NCBI RefSeq assembly: GCF_001921865.1
Contig: NZ_MSCT01000006.1
Location: 186,001 to 250,000, forward strand
Direction of reading: 5' to 3'
Length of the DNA: 64,000 bases
DNA from: Pseudomonas chlororaphis
GTDB lineage: Bacteria; Pseudomonadota; Gammaproteobacteria; Pseudomonadales; Pseudomonadaceae
Made by a program: the position numbers and the translations under genes. Shown in pieces: positions 41,795 to 50,674 of this stretch. Numbering within the stretch: the first letter of the stretch is position 1; every line of letters begins with the position of its first letter. Below the pieces are notes generated by a model. That model was not told the DNA's origin. It saw only the letters and a list, made by a program, of their open reading frames with translations, and did not search any database.

Positions 41795-42487
41795 TCAGAT
41801 CAGGCGGATTTCCGTGTCAGTCAATGGCCGGTACTCGCCAGGCGCCAGGCTGTCGTCGAGGATCAGCGGCCCCATGCATTCGCGGTGCAGGCGCAGGACC
41901 TTGTTGTCGAAGTGGCCGAACATGCGCTTGACCTGGTGGTAGCGGCCTTCGACGATGCTCAGCCGCGCGCGCCGCGGGCCGAGGATCTGCAATTCGGCGG
42001 GCAGGGTGGTGAGGTCCTCGAAGGCGAAGTACAGGCCGCGGGCGAAGGTCTCGGCGTACTCCGGGCCGATGTCCTGTTCGGTCTCGACGTAATAGCGCTT
42101 CGGCAGTTTGGTCTGCGGCTGGGTCAGGCGCCGCGACCAGCTGCCGTCGTTGGTGAGGATCAGCAGGCCGGTGGTGTTGTAGTCCAGGCGCCCGGCGATA
42201 TGCAGCTCGTGCTTGTCCGGCTCGTGCAGCAGGTCGAGCACGGTGCGGTGTTCGGGGTCGCGGGTGGCGCTGACGCAGCCCATGGGTTTGTGCAGCATGA
42301 AATAGCGCGCGGGCTTGCCGGCCTGCAGCACTTCGTCGTCGAGTTCGACCCGGCTGAACTCCCGCACTTCGGCGTGGGGATCGCTGACCGCCTGGCCGTC
42401 GATGCGGATGCGCTTGGCCGCCAGCAACAGGCGCACCTGCTGGCGGTTGAAACGGGGCAGGTTGCTGAGGAAACGGTCAACGCGCAT
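41795..42487 (-). CDS. rsuA: 16S rRNA pseudouridine synthase RsuA (230 aa)
   Basis: Converts U516 of 16S rRNA to pseudouridine. An S4-like RNA-binding domain opens the protein (MRVDRFLSNLPRFNRQQVRLLLAAKRIRIDGQAV, residues 1-60). The catalytic domain has the family motif IAGRLDYNTTGLLILTNDG with the catalytic Asp near 100, PKRYYV near 130 and EGRYHQVKRMFG near 180. Length is essentially that of E. coli RsuA. The start at 42487 is the only one placing the S4 domain at the N-terminus. RluE/RluF-type specificity cannot be fully excluded, but the sequence is best as RsuA. Confidence 0.9.
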   Translation of the reverse strand: MRVDRFLSNLPRFNRQQVRLLLAAKRIRIDGQAVSDPHAEVREFSRVELDDEVLQAGKPARYFMLHKPMGCVSATRDPEHRTVLDLLHEPDKHELHIAGRLDYNTTGLLILTNDGSWSRRLTQPQTKLPKRYYVETEQDIGPEYAETFARGLYFAFEDLTTLPAELQILGPRRARLSIVEGRYHQVKRMFGHFDNKVLRLHRECMGPLILDDSLAPGEYRPLTDTEIRLI

Positions 42488-42519
42488 GGCTGTCGGCAGG
42501 CTGGAAAAGGCTGCGTATC

Positions 42520-42753
42520 TTACGGGATCGGCCGGGCGGCCGCTTGCAGTTGCGCCTCGACCCGGGCGCAGCGCGGGCACAGGCAGGCGCGATCGCGCAG
42601 CTCCGGCGCCAGGGCTTCGAGCACCGCCGGGTCGATGCTCACGCTGTAGCACCAGCAGGCGCGGTCGGCGGTACGCGGGTCGGCCAGGCTGCAGTCGTTA
42701 CGGGCGCCGCAGGCTGGGCAGACGCTGGGGCTGGCAAGGGTCGAGTCATTCAT
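42520..42753 (-). CDS. cysteine-rich CWC-family small protein (77 aa)
   Basis: Small protein with four cysteine pairs or singles in a zinc-ribbon-like layout: VCPACGARNDC, DRACWCYSVSIDP and ACLCPRCARVE. The CWC signature gives the family name. ATG at 42753 overlaps the diguanylate cyclase stop by eight bases, so it is probably translated by coupling. Likely binds zinc; function unknown. It is followed 32 bp later by rsuA on the same strand. Confidence 0.85.
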   Translation of the reverse strand: MNDSTLASPSVCPACGARNDCSLADPRTADRACWCYSVSIDPAVLEALAPELRDRACLCPRCARVEAQLQAAARPIP

Positions 42754-44233
42754 AGCTGGAGTGAGGCATTTCCACGCAGGTGCGGTTGCGGCCGGTCTGT
42801 TTGGCACGGTACATCGCGTGGTCGGCGCGCGACAACAGGCTGTGCAGGGTGTCGTCCGGTTGCAAGGCGGTCAGGCCGATGCTGACGGTCACTTGCAGGC
42901 TCTGGCCTTCATAGGCATAGCGCTGTTGCTCGATCAGCAGGCGGATCTTTTCGGCAATCATCAGCGCCGTGGCGCTGTCGGTGTCCTTGAGCAGCACGAT
43001 GAATTCTTCGCCGCCCCAGCGGCACACGATATCGGACTGGCGCAGGCAGCTTTCCAGGTTGCGCGCGAAGCCGCTCAGCACCTGGTCGCCGGCGAGGTGG
43101 CCGTAGGTGTCGTTGAGGCGTTTGAAATGGTCCAGGTCCAGCAGCAGGGCGGCCAGCGGCCGGGGTTCACGCTGGGCTTCGTGCATGGCGTGGGCGGCCA
43201 GCAGGTCGAAGCCGCGGCGGTTGGGCAGGCCGGTCAGGCTGTCGAGGGTGGCCTGGGCTTCGATCTTGCGCTGGTAGCGCTTGACCACGCCGTTGAGCAG
43301 GGCCAGGACGATCAGGGTGACGACCAGGCAGATCAGCAGGTTGAGGTACAGCGAGCGGCGAATGTCGCCCAGGGCGCTGTCTTCGCGCTTGTCGACGAAC
43401 AGGTACCAGTTCAGCTCGGGAATGAAGCGCACGTTGATAAAGTGCCGCTGGTCCTGGGTGCTGTATTCGTAGCTGCCGCTGTGGGGCTTGGGCAGCTTGG
43501 CGTGCAGGTCGCGCAGGCTGTCCAGTTCGAGCAGCGACTGTCCGGCCCGGGCGCCCTGCGGGCCGCCTTCGGCGCCGGTGAGGACGATACGGCCCTGGGT
43601 ATTGACGAAATACACGCTGCGTTGATAACGCTGCTGGTAGCGGTCGATCAACTTGATCACCGCGTCCACGGTCAGGCCGACGCCGGCGGCGCCGATGAAA
43701 TTGTCCTGGTAGTCGTAGACCTTGTAGTTGATGAAGAACGTCAGGTTGTCCTGGTTGGCCAGGTCCGGATCGACGTTGATCTCATAGGGCGTGGCCATGT
43801 CGCGCACGCGAAAATACCAGGCGTCGCGGGGCGCGTCGGCGCTGATCTTTTTCAGCACGCCCTTGGCGTGGTAGTAGGTCAGGGTGCTGTTGGACACGAA
43901 GAAGGCGGTGTAGGCGCCGTAGTGCGTCATCACCTCATTGAGGTAGCGGGTCATCTGCTCGGGGTCGCGCTCGCCACCCACCACCCAGTCGCGCATGAAG
44001 GTGTCGCGGGACATCATCGAGGAAATCAGGATCGGCCGTACCAGGTCTTTCTGGATCTCCGAGTACACCGTGTCGGAGGTCAGCGGCAGCTCGGTATTGA
44101 CGATGTTGTCGCGGATCGAGCTGCGCGAGGCGTAGTAGCTGAGCAAGGATGTGGCCAGAAAACCGCAGCCCAGCAGCGCTATGAGCGTAACCACCAGCGA
44201 GCGTTGCGAATACAGGGGGGAGCGAAGCGACAT
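42746..44233 (-). CDS. dCache-GGDEF membrane diguanylate cyclase (495 aa)
   Basis: Two membrane helices (residues about 12-33 VVTLIALLGCGFLATSLLSY and about 285-305 NLLICLVVTLIVLALLNGVV) bracket a periplasmic double-Cache sensor (YAFRVRDMATPYEI-like segments, FFINYKVYDYQDNFIGAAGVGLTVDAVIKL). The cytoplasmic GGDEF domain (about 325-485) has the active motif as GGEEF (CRWGGEEFIVLL) and LLLDLDHFKRLNDTYGH. It should make c-di-GMP in response to a periplasmic small-molecule ligand, commonly an amino acid or organic acid in dCache proteins. ATG at 44233 is used, preceded by a weak GGAAT. Confidence 0.9.
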   Translation of the reverse strand: MSLRSPLYSQRSLVVTLIALLGCGFLATSLLSYYASRSSIRDNIVNTELPLTSDTVYSEIQKDLVRPILISSMMSRDTFMRDWVVGGERDPEQMTRYLNEVMTHYGAYTAFFVSNSTLTYYHAKGVLKKISADAPRDAWYFRVRDMATPYEINVDPDLANQDNLTFFINYKVYDYQDNFIGAAGVGLTVDAVIKLIDRYQQRYQRSVYFVNTQGRIVLTGAEGGPQGARAGQSLLELDSLRDLHAKLPKPHSGSYEYSTQDQRHFINVRFIPELNWYLFVDKREDSALGDIRRSLYLNLLICLVVTLIVLALLNGVVKRYQRKIEAQATLDSLTGLPNRRGFDLLAAHAMHEAQREPRPLAALLLDLDHFKRLNDTYGHLAGDQVLSGFARNLESCLRQSDIVCRWGGEEFIVLLKDTDSATALMIAEKIRLLIEQQRYAYEGQSLQVTVSIGLTALQPDDTLHSLLSRADHAMYRAKQTGRNRTCVEMPHSSYE

Positions 44234-44432
44234 GGCGATTCCATGGCAGTGATTCGATGCAAGCATTCTAGTGGTAGCGCCGCCGAATAGCTGCGCCATT
44301 TGCAGGGGGGGAGGCTGCTCTCGAAGCCGCGCCCGCCGGATCGATGGCGCGGTTTTTTTGTCGCTGTTGCCACAGGCTGAGAATGAACGCGCAGTGGTCG
44401 CCAGGCCGGCAACCGCTGCGCCTTGCCAGGTT

Positions 44433-46211
44433 TCATTGCAGCGTTTGCAGATAGGCGCGCCATCCCCCCAAATGGCTGATATCGGTGGCGCCTTCCAGGC
44501 CGCAGGCTTCGCAGATGAAACCGCTTTCCCAGCGGCCGTCGGCCAACTGCACCTTGCCCAGGCCCAGCGGCGCGGGAATGCCGGTGAGGAACGAGCCCAG
44601 TTCGCTGCTCGGCAGTTCCCAGACTTCCACCGCGATCGCCACGCCGCCTTCCTTCACCCGTAGCATGCCCGGGCGCAACGGCGGGCCACCGGCCAGGGCG
44701 TAGAGCCGGTAGTCCGGCGAGCTATGGCCGGCCTCGATCAGCCGGGCGCCGCGTTGCCTGAGCTGGCCGTTGAGCGCCAGCCCCTCCAGGTGCGCGCCGC
44801 AGACCACCAGGCGTACCCGGTCGTTGCGCGCGGGTTGGCCGGCGACAGGCGCGGCCAGGCCCTGCTGGCGTTGCCAGGCATCGGCCAGGCTCAGCAGGTA
44901 CTGGTCGGTGAACGCCCGTCCGAACAGGGTCACGCCCCAGGGCAGACCGTTGTTCATGAAGGCGCTGGGCACGGCGACGGCGGCGTAGTCCAGCAGGTTC
45001 ATGAAGTTGGTGTAGTAGCCCAGTTGCGAATTGCGCAGCACCGGTTCGGCCGCAAGCTCGGCCAGGGTCACTGGCCGGCCGATGGTCGGCGTGAGCACGC
45101 AGTCCAGGTCTTCCAGCAACCGGTCGCAGTGCGCCTTCAGCGTTTGCAGGCGGTAGTGCGCGCGAAAGGTCTGCACGCCGCTCACCGCCGGTGCCTTGGC
45201 CAGTACCGCGCGAATCACTGGGAGGACGGCTTCGGGATCTTGCTCCAGGAGCTCGCCGGCCACGCTGTAGCGTTCGGCGACCCAGGGCCCTTCGTACAAC
45301 AGGCGCGCCGCTTCAAGGAAGGGCGAAAGGTCCAGCTCCACGGCCTCGCCGCCCAGGGCCCGGAGGCGGTCGACGGCCTGGCCGAACAACCCGGGCCCTT
45401 CGTCGCAGCCGAAGAATTGCAGGTCCTGGGCCCGGGGCACGCCGAAGCGAAAGGGCCGCGGGACGCCGAAGGCCGAGCCATCGTTCCATGCGGGGTTGCG
45501 CCGGCTGTATTCGTCCCGCGGGTCGAACTGCGCGGTCAGCGCCAGCAACTGGCTGGCTTCACGGGCGGTGGCGGTGAAGGTGGTGACGCAGTCCAGGGTG
45601 CGGCAGGCCGGTACCACCCCCGCCGTGGAAATCAGCCCCTTGGTGGCCTTGAGCCCGAGCAGATTGTTCAGCGCCGCCGGCACCCGGCCGGAGCCCGCGG
45701 TGTCGGTGCCGAGGGCAAAGCTGGCGAGCCCCAGGGCCACCGCCAGGGACGAGCCGGCGCTGGAACCGCCGGACGGATACTCCGCCAGCACGCTGTTGGG
45801 GCAGGCGCCATAGGGCGAGCGGCTGCCGTTGAGGCCGGTGGCGAACTGGTCGAGGTTGGTCTTGCCCAGCGGAATCGCCCCCAGCGCCAGCAGCCGCTCG
45901 ACGACGCTCGCCGAACGCTGCGGCACGTAGGCGAAGGCCGGGCAGGCCGCGGTGGTCGGGATGCCGGCCAGGTCGATATTGTCCTTGATGGCGAAGGGCA
46001 CGCCGTACAGCGGCAGGCTGTCGATCTCCCGGCCGTCGAGTGCCGCCAGGTACGGCTCCAGCTCTTCGGCGCTGAGCAAGTGGATGAACAGGCGATAGTC
46101 CGGGTTCAGCGCCGCGGCCTTGTCGCGCAGGGTCGCCAGCAGTTGGCGAGGGGTGGCGCGGCCTTCACGGTAGGCGGCGCGCAGGGCATCGAGTTGCAGG
46201 TTCACAGTCAT
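44433..46211 (-). CDS. atzF: allophanate hydrolase AtzF-type (592 aa)
   Basis: Hydrolyses allophanate to ammonia and CO2, the last step of ATP-dependent urea or guanidine breakdown. An amidase-signature domain covers residues 1-440, with Lys76 in GVPFAIKDNID, the Ser-rich GGSSAGSS near 150 and nucleophile Ser174 in GTDTAGSGRVPA. The C-terminal domain (about 460-592: VVCGAHLEGLALNGQLRQRGA, LGLGKVQLADGRWESGFICEACG) is typical of AtzF. It is the last gene of the riboswitch-led operon, 28 bp after the carboxylase. The ATG at 46211 (MTVNLQLDAL) is used; GGAC stands before it. Confidence 0.92.
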   Translation of the reverse strand: MTVNLQLDALRAAYREGRATPRQLLATLRDKAAALNPDYRLFIHLLSAEELEPYLAALDGREIDSLPLYGVPFAIKDNIDLAGIPTTAACPAFAYVPQRSASVVERLLALGAIPLGKTNLDQFATGLNGSRSPYGACPNSVLAEYPSGGSSAGSSLAVALGLASFALGTDTAGSGRVPAALNNLLGLKATKGLISTAGVVPACRTLDCVTTFTATAREASQLLALTAQFDPRDEYSRRNPAWNDGSAFGVPRPFRFGVPRAQDLQFFGCDEGPGLFGQAVDRLRALGGEAVELDLSPFLEAARLLYEGPWVAERYSVAGELLEQDPEAVLPVIRAVLAKAPAVSGVQTFRAHYRLQTLKAHCDRLLEDLDCVLTPTIGRPVTLAELAAEPVLRNSQLGYYTNFMNLLDYAAVAVPSAFMNNGLPWGVTLFGRAFTDQYLLSLADAWQRQQGLAAPVAGQPARNDRVRLVVCGAHLEGLALNGQLRQRGARLIEAGHSSPDYRLYALAGGPPLRPGMLRVKEGGVAIAVEVWELPSSELGSFLTGIPAPLGLGKVQLADGRWESGFICEACGLEGATDISHLGGWRAYLQTLQ

Positions 46212-46239
46212 GGTCAACGTCCGTTGCAATAAGTGAAGT

Positions 46240-49200
46240 TCAATCCAGTTGCAGCACCGCGACCCGTTGCCCGGCGCGCACCGCCGAACCGGGTTGCACG
46301 CGGATCTCCCGGACTACGCCGGCCGTCGGCGCGAGCAGCGGGATTTCCATCTTCATCGACTCCAGGACCACCAGCACATCGCCGGCCGCGACCCGGCTGC
46401 CAGGCTCCACCCGAACCTGCCAGAGGTTGCCGGCGAGGTGGCTGTCGACGCTTTGCTGGCCGGCTTCCAGCGGCGCTTCCTCGGTGGTGGGCGGGGGCGC
46501 TTCCTCGCTGTCGAAATGCGCCTGGCCGCTGGCGATCCAGCGCTCGCGCTCGGCGTTGAAGGCGCTTTGCTGGTGCTGGCGGAAGGCGGCGATGTCCTGG
46601 GCTTCCCTGGCCAGGAAGGCCTCGTAGTCGGCGAGTTTCAGTTGGCTGTGCTCGATGTTCAGCGCGAAGCGCCCCAGGGGAAAGTCGCGGCGGATCCGCA
46701 GCAGCTCGTCGGCGCTGACCGGGTAGAAGCGGATCTGGTCGAAGAAGCGCAACAGCCAAGGCTTGCCGTCGAACGCGGCGACCTCGCGGTAGCGGTTCCA
46801 CATCTGCAAGGTGCGGCCGACGAACTGATAACCGCCGGGGCCTTCCATGCCGTACACGCACATATAGGCGCCGCCGATGCCCACTGAGTTCTCGGCGGTC
46901 CAGGTGCGGGCCGGGTTGTACTTGGTGGTCACCAGGCGATGGCGCGGGTCCAGCGGGGTGGCGACCGGCGCGCCGAGGTAGACGTCGCCCAGGCCCATCA
47001 CCAGGTAGCTGGCGTCGAACACCGTGCGTTGCACCCGGTCGAGGTCGGGCAGGTCGTTGATGCGGCGGATGAACTCCAGGTTGCTCGGGCACCAGGGCGC
47101 GTCCTTGCGCACCGTGGTCATGTATTTCTCGATGGCCAGCTGGCATGCCGGGTCGTCCCAGGACAGCGGCAGGTGGACGATCCGCGACGGCACCTGCAGG
47201 TCCTTGGCCGCGCACACCGCGTCCCATTCGCCGGCGACCAGGCCCAGCAGGTCGGCCAGGGGCAGTTGTTCGGGCCGGTAGTGCACCTGCAGCGAGCGGA
47301 TGCCCGGCGTCAGGTCGATCACCCCGGGCAGCGCCCTGGCTTCCAGGGCTTGCATCAGGGCATGGCCGCGGAAGCGCAGCACCAGGTCCAGTTCCGGCGC
47401 GCCGATTTCCAGCAACAGGTGGGTGTCCCCCGACAGGCGCGCCACCAGCCGCTTGTCGTCCTGGCCGATATCCAGCACCACCGGCGAGCGCAGCGGCGTA
47501 TCCGCCTCGGCCTCCTCGGGGTGTGCATTCCAGCCTGCGTCGCCGGCCAGGGCCCGGGCCTGTTCGAGGCTGACCGGGAAGAACCTCACCTTGTCCCCGG
47601 CCTTGAGCTGGCCGAGCTGCCACAGGTCGGCTTCGATCACCGTCACCGGGCAGACGAAGCCGCCGAGGCTCGGGCCGTCCGGACCGAGGATCACTGGCAT
47701 GTCGCCGGTGAAGTCCACGGCGCCGATGGCGTACGGGTTGTCGTGGATGTTCGACGGGTGCAGGCCGGCTTCGCCGCCGTCGGCGCGCGCCCATTGCGGC
47801 TTCGGCCCGATCAGGCGCACGCCGGTGCGGCTGGAGTTGAAATGCACTTCCCACGGGGTGGCGAAGAAGGTCTGGATGTAGCCCGCGGTGAAATACTCCG
47901 GCGCGCCGTGGGGGCCATAGATCACCCGGATCCGCCGCACGGCTGGCAGCTCGCCGAGTTGTTCGCTCGGCAGGCATTGCCCGGCGCTGCGATCCTCCAG
48001 GGCCGGCAGGTGCAGCACATCGCCGACCCGCAAGGCGCGCCCGCCGTGGCCGCCGAACTGGCCGAGGGTAAAGGTGCTTTTGCTGCTCAGGTAGTCCGGC
48101 ACCTGCACCCCGCCGCGCAGGCACAGGTAGCTGCGCGCGCCGGCGCCGGCGATGGTGCCCAGGCTCAGGGTGGCGCCCGCCGGGATTGCTAACGCAGTGT
48201 TCAGCGGCTGCGGCACGCCGTCCAGGCTCAGGGGAATGACGGCCCCGGTCACCGCGACCACGGCGTCGCAGTTGAAGCGCAGCAGCGGGCCGCTCATGGT
48301 AATTTCCAGGGCGGCCGCGCCTTCGGCATTGCCCAGCAGGCGGTTGCCCGCGCGCAAGGCGCGGCTGTCCATCGGCCCCGAAGGCGGTACGCCCACGGCC
48401 CAGTAGCCGAGGCGCCCGGGATAGTCCTGGACGCTGGTCTGGGTGCCGGCGCTGAGCACTTCAACGGTGTTGGCCTGGTAGACCAGCTCCTCCAGGCAGC
48501 GGGTCCAGGGGTTGCCGCTGGCGAAGGGCGTATCGAGCAGGATCTGGCGCAGGTAGTCGCGGTTGGTTTCCACGCCGTAGAGCAGGCTGTCGCCCAACGC
48601 TTGATGCAGGTGGTGGCGCGCCTGTTCGCGCTCCGGGGCCCAGGCGATGAGCTTGGCGATCATCGGGTCGAAGTAGGGCGGTATCTCGCAACCGGCCTCG
48701 ACCCAGGTGTCGATGCGCAGCCGCCGGCCGTCGGCGGGCGGGAAGTTCACGGCGCTCAGCAGCCCCGGGCTGGGCTGAAAATCCCGCCCCGGGTCTTCGG
48801 CGTACAGCCGGGCCTGGATCGCGTGGCCGCGGGGTTGCAGGTGGGCGCTCAGCTCGCGCAACGGCGGCAGTTCGCCGGCCGCCAGTTGCACCATCCAGCG
48901 CACCAGGTCGACGCCCCAGACCTGTTCGGTGACGCCGTGCTCGACCTGCAGGCGGGTGTTCACTTCAAGGAAATAGAAGTGTTGGGCCTGGCTGTCGAAG
49001 ACGAATTCCACGGTGCCGGCGCTGCGGTAGTTCACCGCCTTGGCCAGTTTGATCGCCGCTGCGCACAAGGCGTGTTCCATGCCGTCGGGCAGGTTCGGCG
49101 CCGGGGTTTCCTCCAGCACTTTCTGGTTGCGGCGCTGCACCGAACAGTCGCGCACGCCGAGGGCCAGCACCTCGCCCTGGCCGTCGCCGAACACCTGCAC

Positions 49201-49827
49201 TTCCAGGTGCCGGGCGCGCGGGATGTACTTTTCGAGGAACACCCCGGCGTTGCTGAAGTTGTTCTGCCCCAGGCGTTTCACCGCTTCAAACGATTCGCCC
49301 AGTTCGGCCGCGCTACGGCACACGCGCATGCCGATGCCACCCCCGCCGGCGGTGCCCTTGAGCATCACCGGGTAGCCCAGCCGCTGGCCGGCGTCGAGGG
49401 CGGCGTCGAGGCTGTCCAGCAGTTCGCTGCCTTCGAGCAGCGGCACGCCGTGCTCCCGGGCGAGGGCGCGGGCGGTGTGCTTGAGGCCGAACACCCGCAG
49501 CTGCTCCGGGGTCGGGCCGACGAAGGCGATGCCGGCGGCTTCGCAGGCCTCGGCGAAGGCGGCGTTCTCCGAGAGAAACCCGTAGCCGGGATGGATCGCC
49601 GTGGCGCCGCTGGCCCTGGCGATGGCGAGGATCTTGTCCTGCGCCAGGTAGGTGCCGGCGGCCGCGCCTTCGCCGAGGCTGTGGGCTTCGTCGGCCTGGA
49701 GGATGTGCAGGCTGGCGGCGTCGGCCTCGGCGTACACGGCGACCCCCCGGACCTGCAACTCACGCAGGCTCCGCAGGATACGGCAGGCGATGGCGCCGCG
49801 GTTGGCAATCAACAGTTTTTCGAACAT
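46240..49827 (-). CDS. urea/guanidine carboxylase (1195 aa)
   Basis: Biotin-dependent carboxylase with all parts on one chain: biotin carboxylase (residues 1-450: FEKLLIANRGAIACRILRSL, GTAGGGGIGMRVC, EVNTRLQVEHGVTEQVWG), carboxyltransferase halves of the allophanate-hydrolase-subunit-2/1 type (about 470-790 and 820-1045: VPPSGPMDSRALRAGNRLLGN, NSVGIGGAYMCVYGMEGPGGYQFVGRT), and a biotinyl domain with Lys1159 in VLESMKMEIPLL. Usually annotated urea carboxylase. The operon is led by a guanidine-I riboswitch and carries two DUF1989 genes, so guanidine is the likely true substrate, giving carboxyguanidine. The residue difference separating the two specificities was not checked. Confidence 0.93.
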   Translation of the reverse strand: MFEKLLIANRGAIACRILRSLRELQVRGVAVYAEADAASLHILQADEAHSLGEGAAAGTYLAQDKILAIARASGATAIHPGYGFLSENAAFAEACEAAGIAFVGPTPEQLRVFGLKHTARALAREHGVPLLEGSELLDSLDAALDAGQRLGYPVMLKGTAGGGGIGMRVCRSAAELGESFEAVKRLGQNNFSNAGVFLEKYIPRARHLEVQVFGDGQGEVLALGVRDCSVQRRNQKVLEETPAPNLPDGMEHALCAAAIKLAKAVNYRSAGTVEFVFDSQAQHFYFLEVNTRLQVEHGVTEQVWGVDLVRWMVQLAAGELPPLRELSAHLQPRGHAIQARLYAEDPGRDFQPSPGLLSAVNFPPADGRRLRIDTWVEAGCEIPPYFDPMIAKLIAWAPEREQARHHLHQALGDSLLYGVETNRDYLRQILLDTPFASGNPWTRCLEELVYQANTVEVLSAGTQTSVQDYPGRLGYWAVGVPPSGPMDSRALRAGNRLLGNAEGAAALEITMSGPLLRFNCDAVVAVTGAVIPLSLDGVPQPLNTALAIPAGATLSLGTIAGAGARSYLCLRGGVQVPDYLSSKSTFTLGQFGGHGGRALRVGDVLHLPALEDRSAGQCLPSEQLGELPAVRRIRVIYGPHGAPEYFTAGYIQTFFATPWEVHFNSSRTGVRLIGPKPQWARADGGEAGLHPSNIHDNPYAIGAVDFTGDMPVILGPDGPSLGGFVCPVTVIEADLWQLGQLKAGDKVRFFPVSLEQARALAGDAGWNAHPEEAEADTPLRSPVVLDIGQDDKRLVARLSGDTHLLLEIGAPELDLVLRFRGHALMQALEARALPGVIDLTPGIRSLQVHYRPEQLPLADLLGLVAGEWDAVCAAKDLQVPSRIVHLPLSWDDPACQLAIEKYMTTVRKDAPWCPSNLEFIRRINDLPDLDRVQRTVFDASYLVMGLGDVYLGAPVATPLDPRHRLVTTKYNPARTWTAENSVGIGGAYMCVYGMEGPGGYQFVGRTLQMWNRYREVAAFDGKPWLLRFFDQIRFYPVSADELLRIRRDFPLGRFALNIEHSQLKLADYEAFLAREAQDIAAFRQHQQSAFNAERERWIASGQAHFDSEEAPPPTTEEAPLEAGQQSVDSHLAGNLWQVRVEPGSRVAAGDVLVVLESMKMEIPLLAPTAGVVREIRVQPGSAVRAGQRVAVLQLD

Positions 49828-50021
49828 GGCATGGCCCCTGGAGGCGACTTCGCGTGTCGCCTCGCCCTGGGTTGCGGGCCGTCCCGCAGTTTTTTAAGAG
49901 GCGCCGGGGTCGTCCCCAGCGGCCGGATCAGTTGTTGCAGCCTGCCGCCGCGTCTACTTGATGCATTGCCCCGCGCGGCTCTGGCACAGGGCGAACAACC
50001 AACGGCGCAGGCGCGCGAATT

Positions 50022-50663
50022 TCAGTTCCATAGCAGCAGCTCCGCGGGGGTGGGGTTGTAGGCGTTGCACGGGTTGTTCAGTTGCGGGCAGTTGGAGATC
50101 AGCACGATCACGTCCATCTCGGCGCGCAGATCGACGTATTTGCCCGGCGCGGAAATGCCGTCCTCGAAGGTCAGGCCGCCGTCGGCGGTCACCGGCACGT
50201 TCATGAAAAAGTTGATGTTCGGGCCGATGTCGCCCTTGCCCAGCCGGCCGTCGTGGGCGCAGGCCCGCAGGTAGTTGTCGCGGCAGCTGTGCATGTAGCG
50301 CTTCTCCAGGGCGTAGCGCACGGTGTTGCTTTCCTGGGCGCAGGCGCCGCCGAGGGTGTCGTGCCGGCCGCAGGTGTCGGCGACGATGCTCAGCATCGGC
50401 CGGCCGAGGTTGGAATACAGCACGCTGCCGGTGCCCAGGTAGACCCGGTTCTGCCGGCGCAAGGTGCGCTGCACGTCGTAGCGCTCCCTGGGGTTTTGCA
50501 GGTTGTAGAACAGCGTGTCGACGGCCTGGTTGCCTTCCAGGTCGAGGATGCGCAGGGTCTGGCCGGCCTTGACCTCCATCAGCCAGGGTTCGCCGGACGG
50601 GATGGTGGCGCGGTACACGGCGGTTTCCGGCTGTTTTTCAGTGGTGGCGATAACGAGTGACAT
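50022..50663 (-). CDS. urea-carboxylase-associated DUF1989 protein 1, probable carboxyguanidine deiminase subunit (213 aa)
   Basis: DUF1989 family: EPWLMEVKAGQTLRILDLEGNQAVDTLFYN near residue 26-55, YLGTGSVLYSNLGRPMLSIVADTCGRHDTLGGACAQESN near 76-115, and INFFMNVPVTADGGLTFEDGISAPGKYVDLRAEMDVIVLISNCPQLNNPCN at the end. Conserved Asp, Cys, His and Asn residues suit a metal-dependent hydrolase. In guanidine-degrading bacteria the pair of these proteins deiminates carboxyguanidine to allophanate. Start ATG at 50663 (MSLVIATT). It follows its paralogue by 11 bp; 194 bp separate it from the carboxylase. Confidence 0.88.
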   Translation of the reverse strand: MSLVIATTEKQPETAVYRATIPSGEPWLMEVKAGQTLRILDLEGNQAVDTLFYNLQNPRERYDVQRTLRRQNRVYLGTGSVLYSNLGRPMLSIVADTCGRHDTLGGACAQESNTVRYALEKRYMHSCRDNYLRACAHDGRLGKGDIGPNINFFMNVPVTADGGLTFEDGISAPGKYVDLRAEMDVIVLISNCPQLNNPCNAYNPTPAELLLWN

Positions 50664-50674
50664 GGCAGCGATCC

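Noticed and set aside
44327..44359. Stem-loop CCGCGCC...GGCGCGG followed by seven T on the plus strand
   Set aside because: No plus-strand gene precedes it, and on the minus strand it lacks a T-tract after the stem, so it cannot be assigned as the terminator of atzF.
46214..48124. Long open frame on the minus strand inside the carboxylase gene
   Set aside because: It is an off-frame shadow of the GC-rich carboxylase gene: R/P/G-rich, without any domain, and wholly inside a gene with clear biotin carboxylase and biotinyl motifs.
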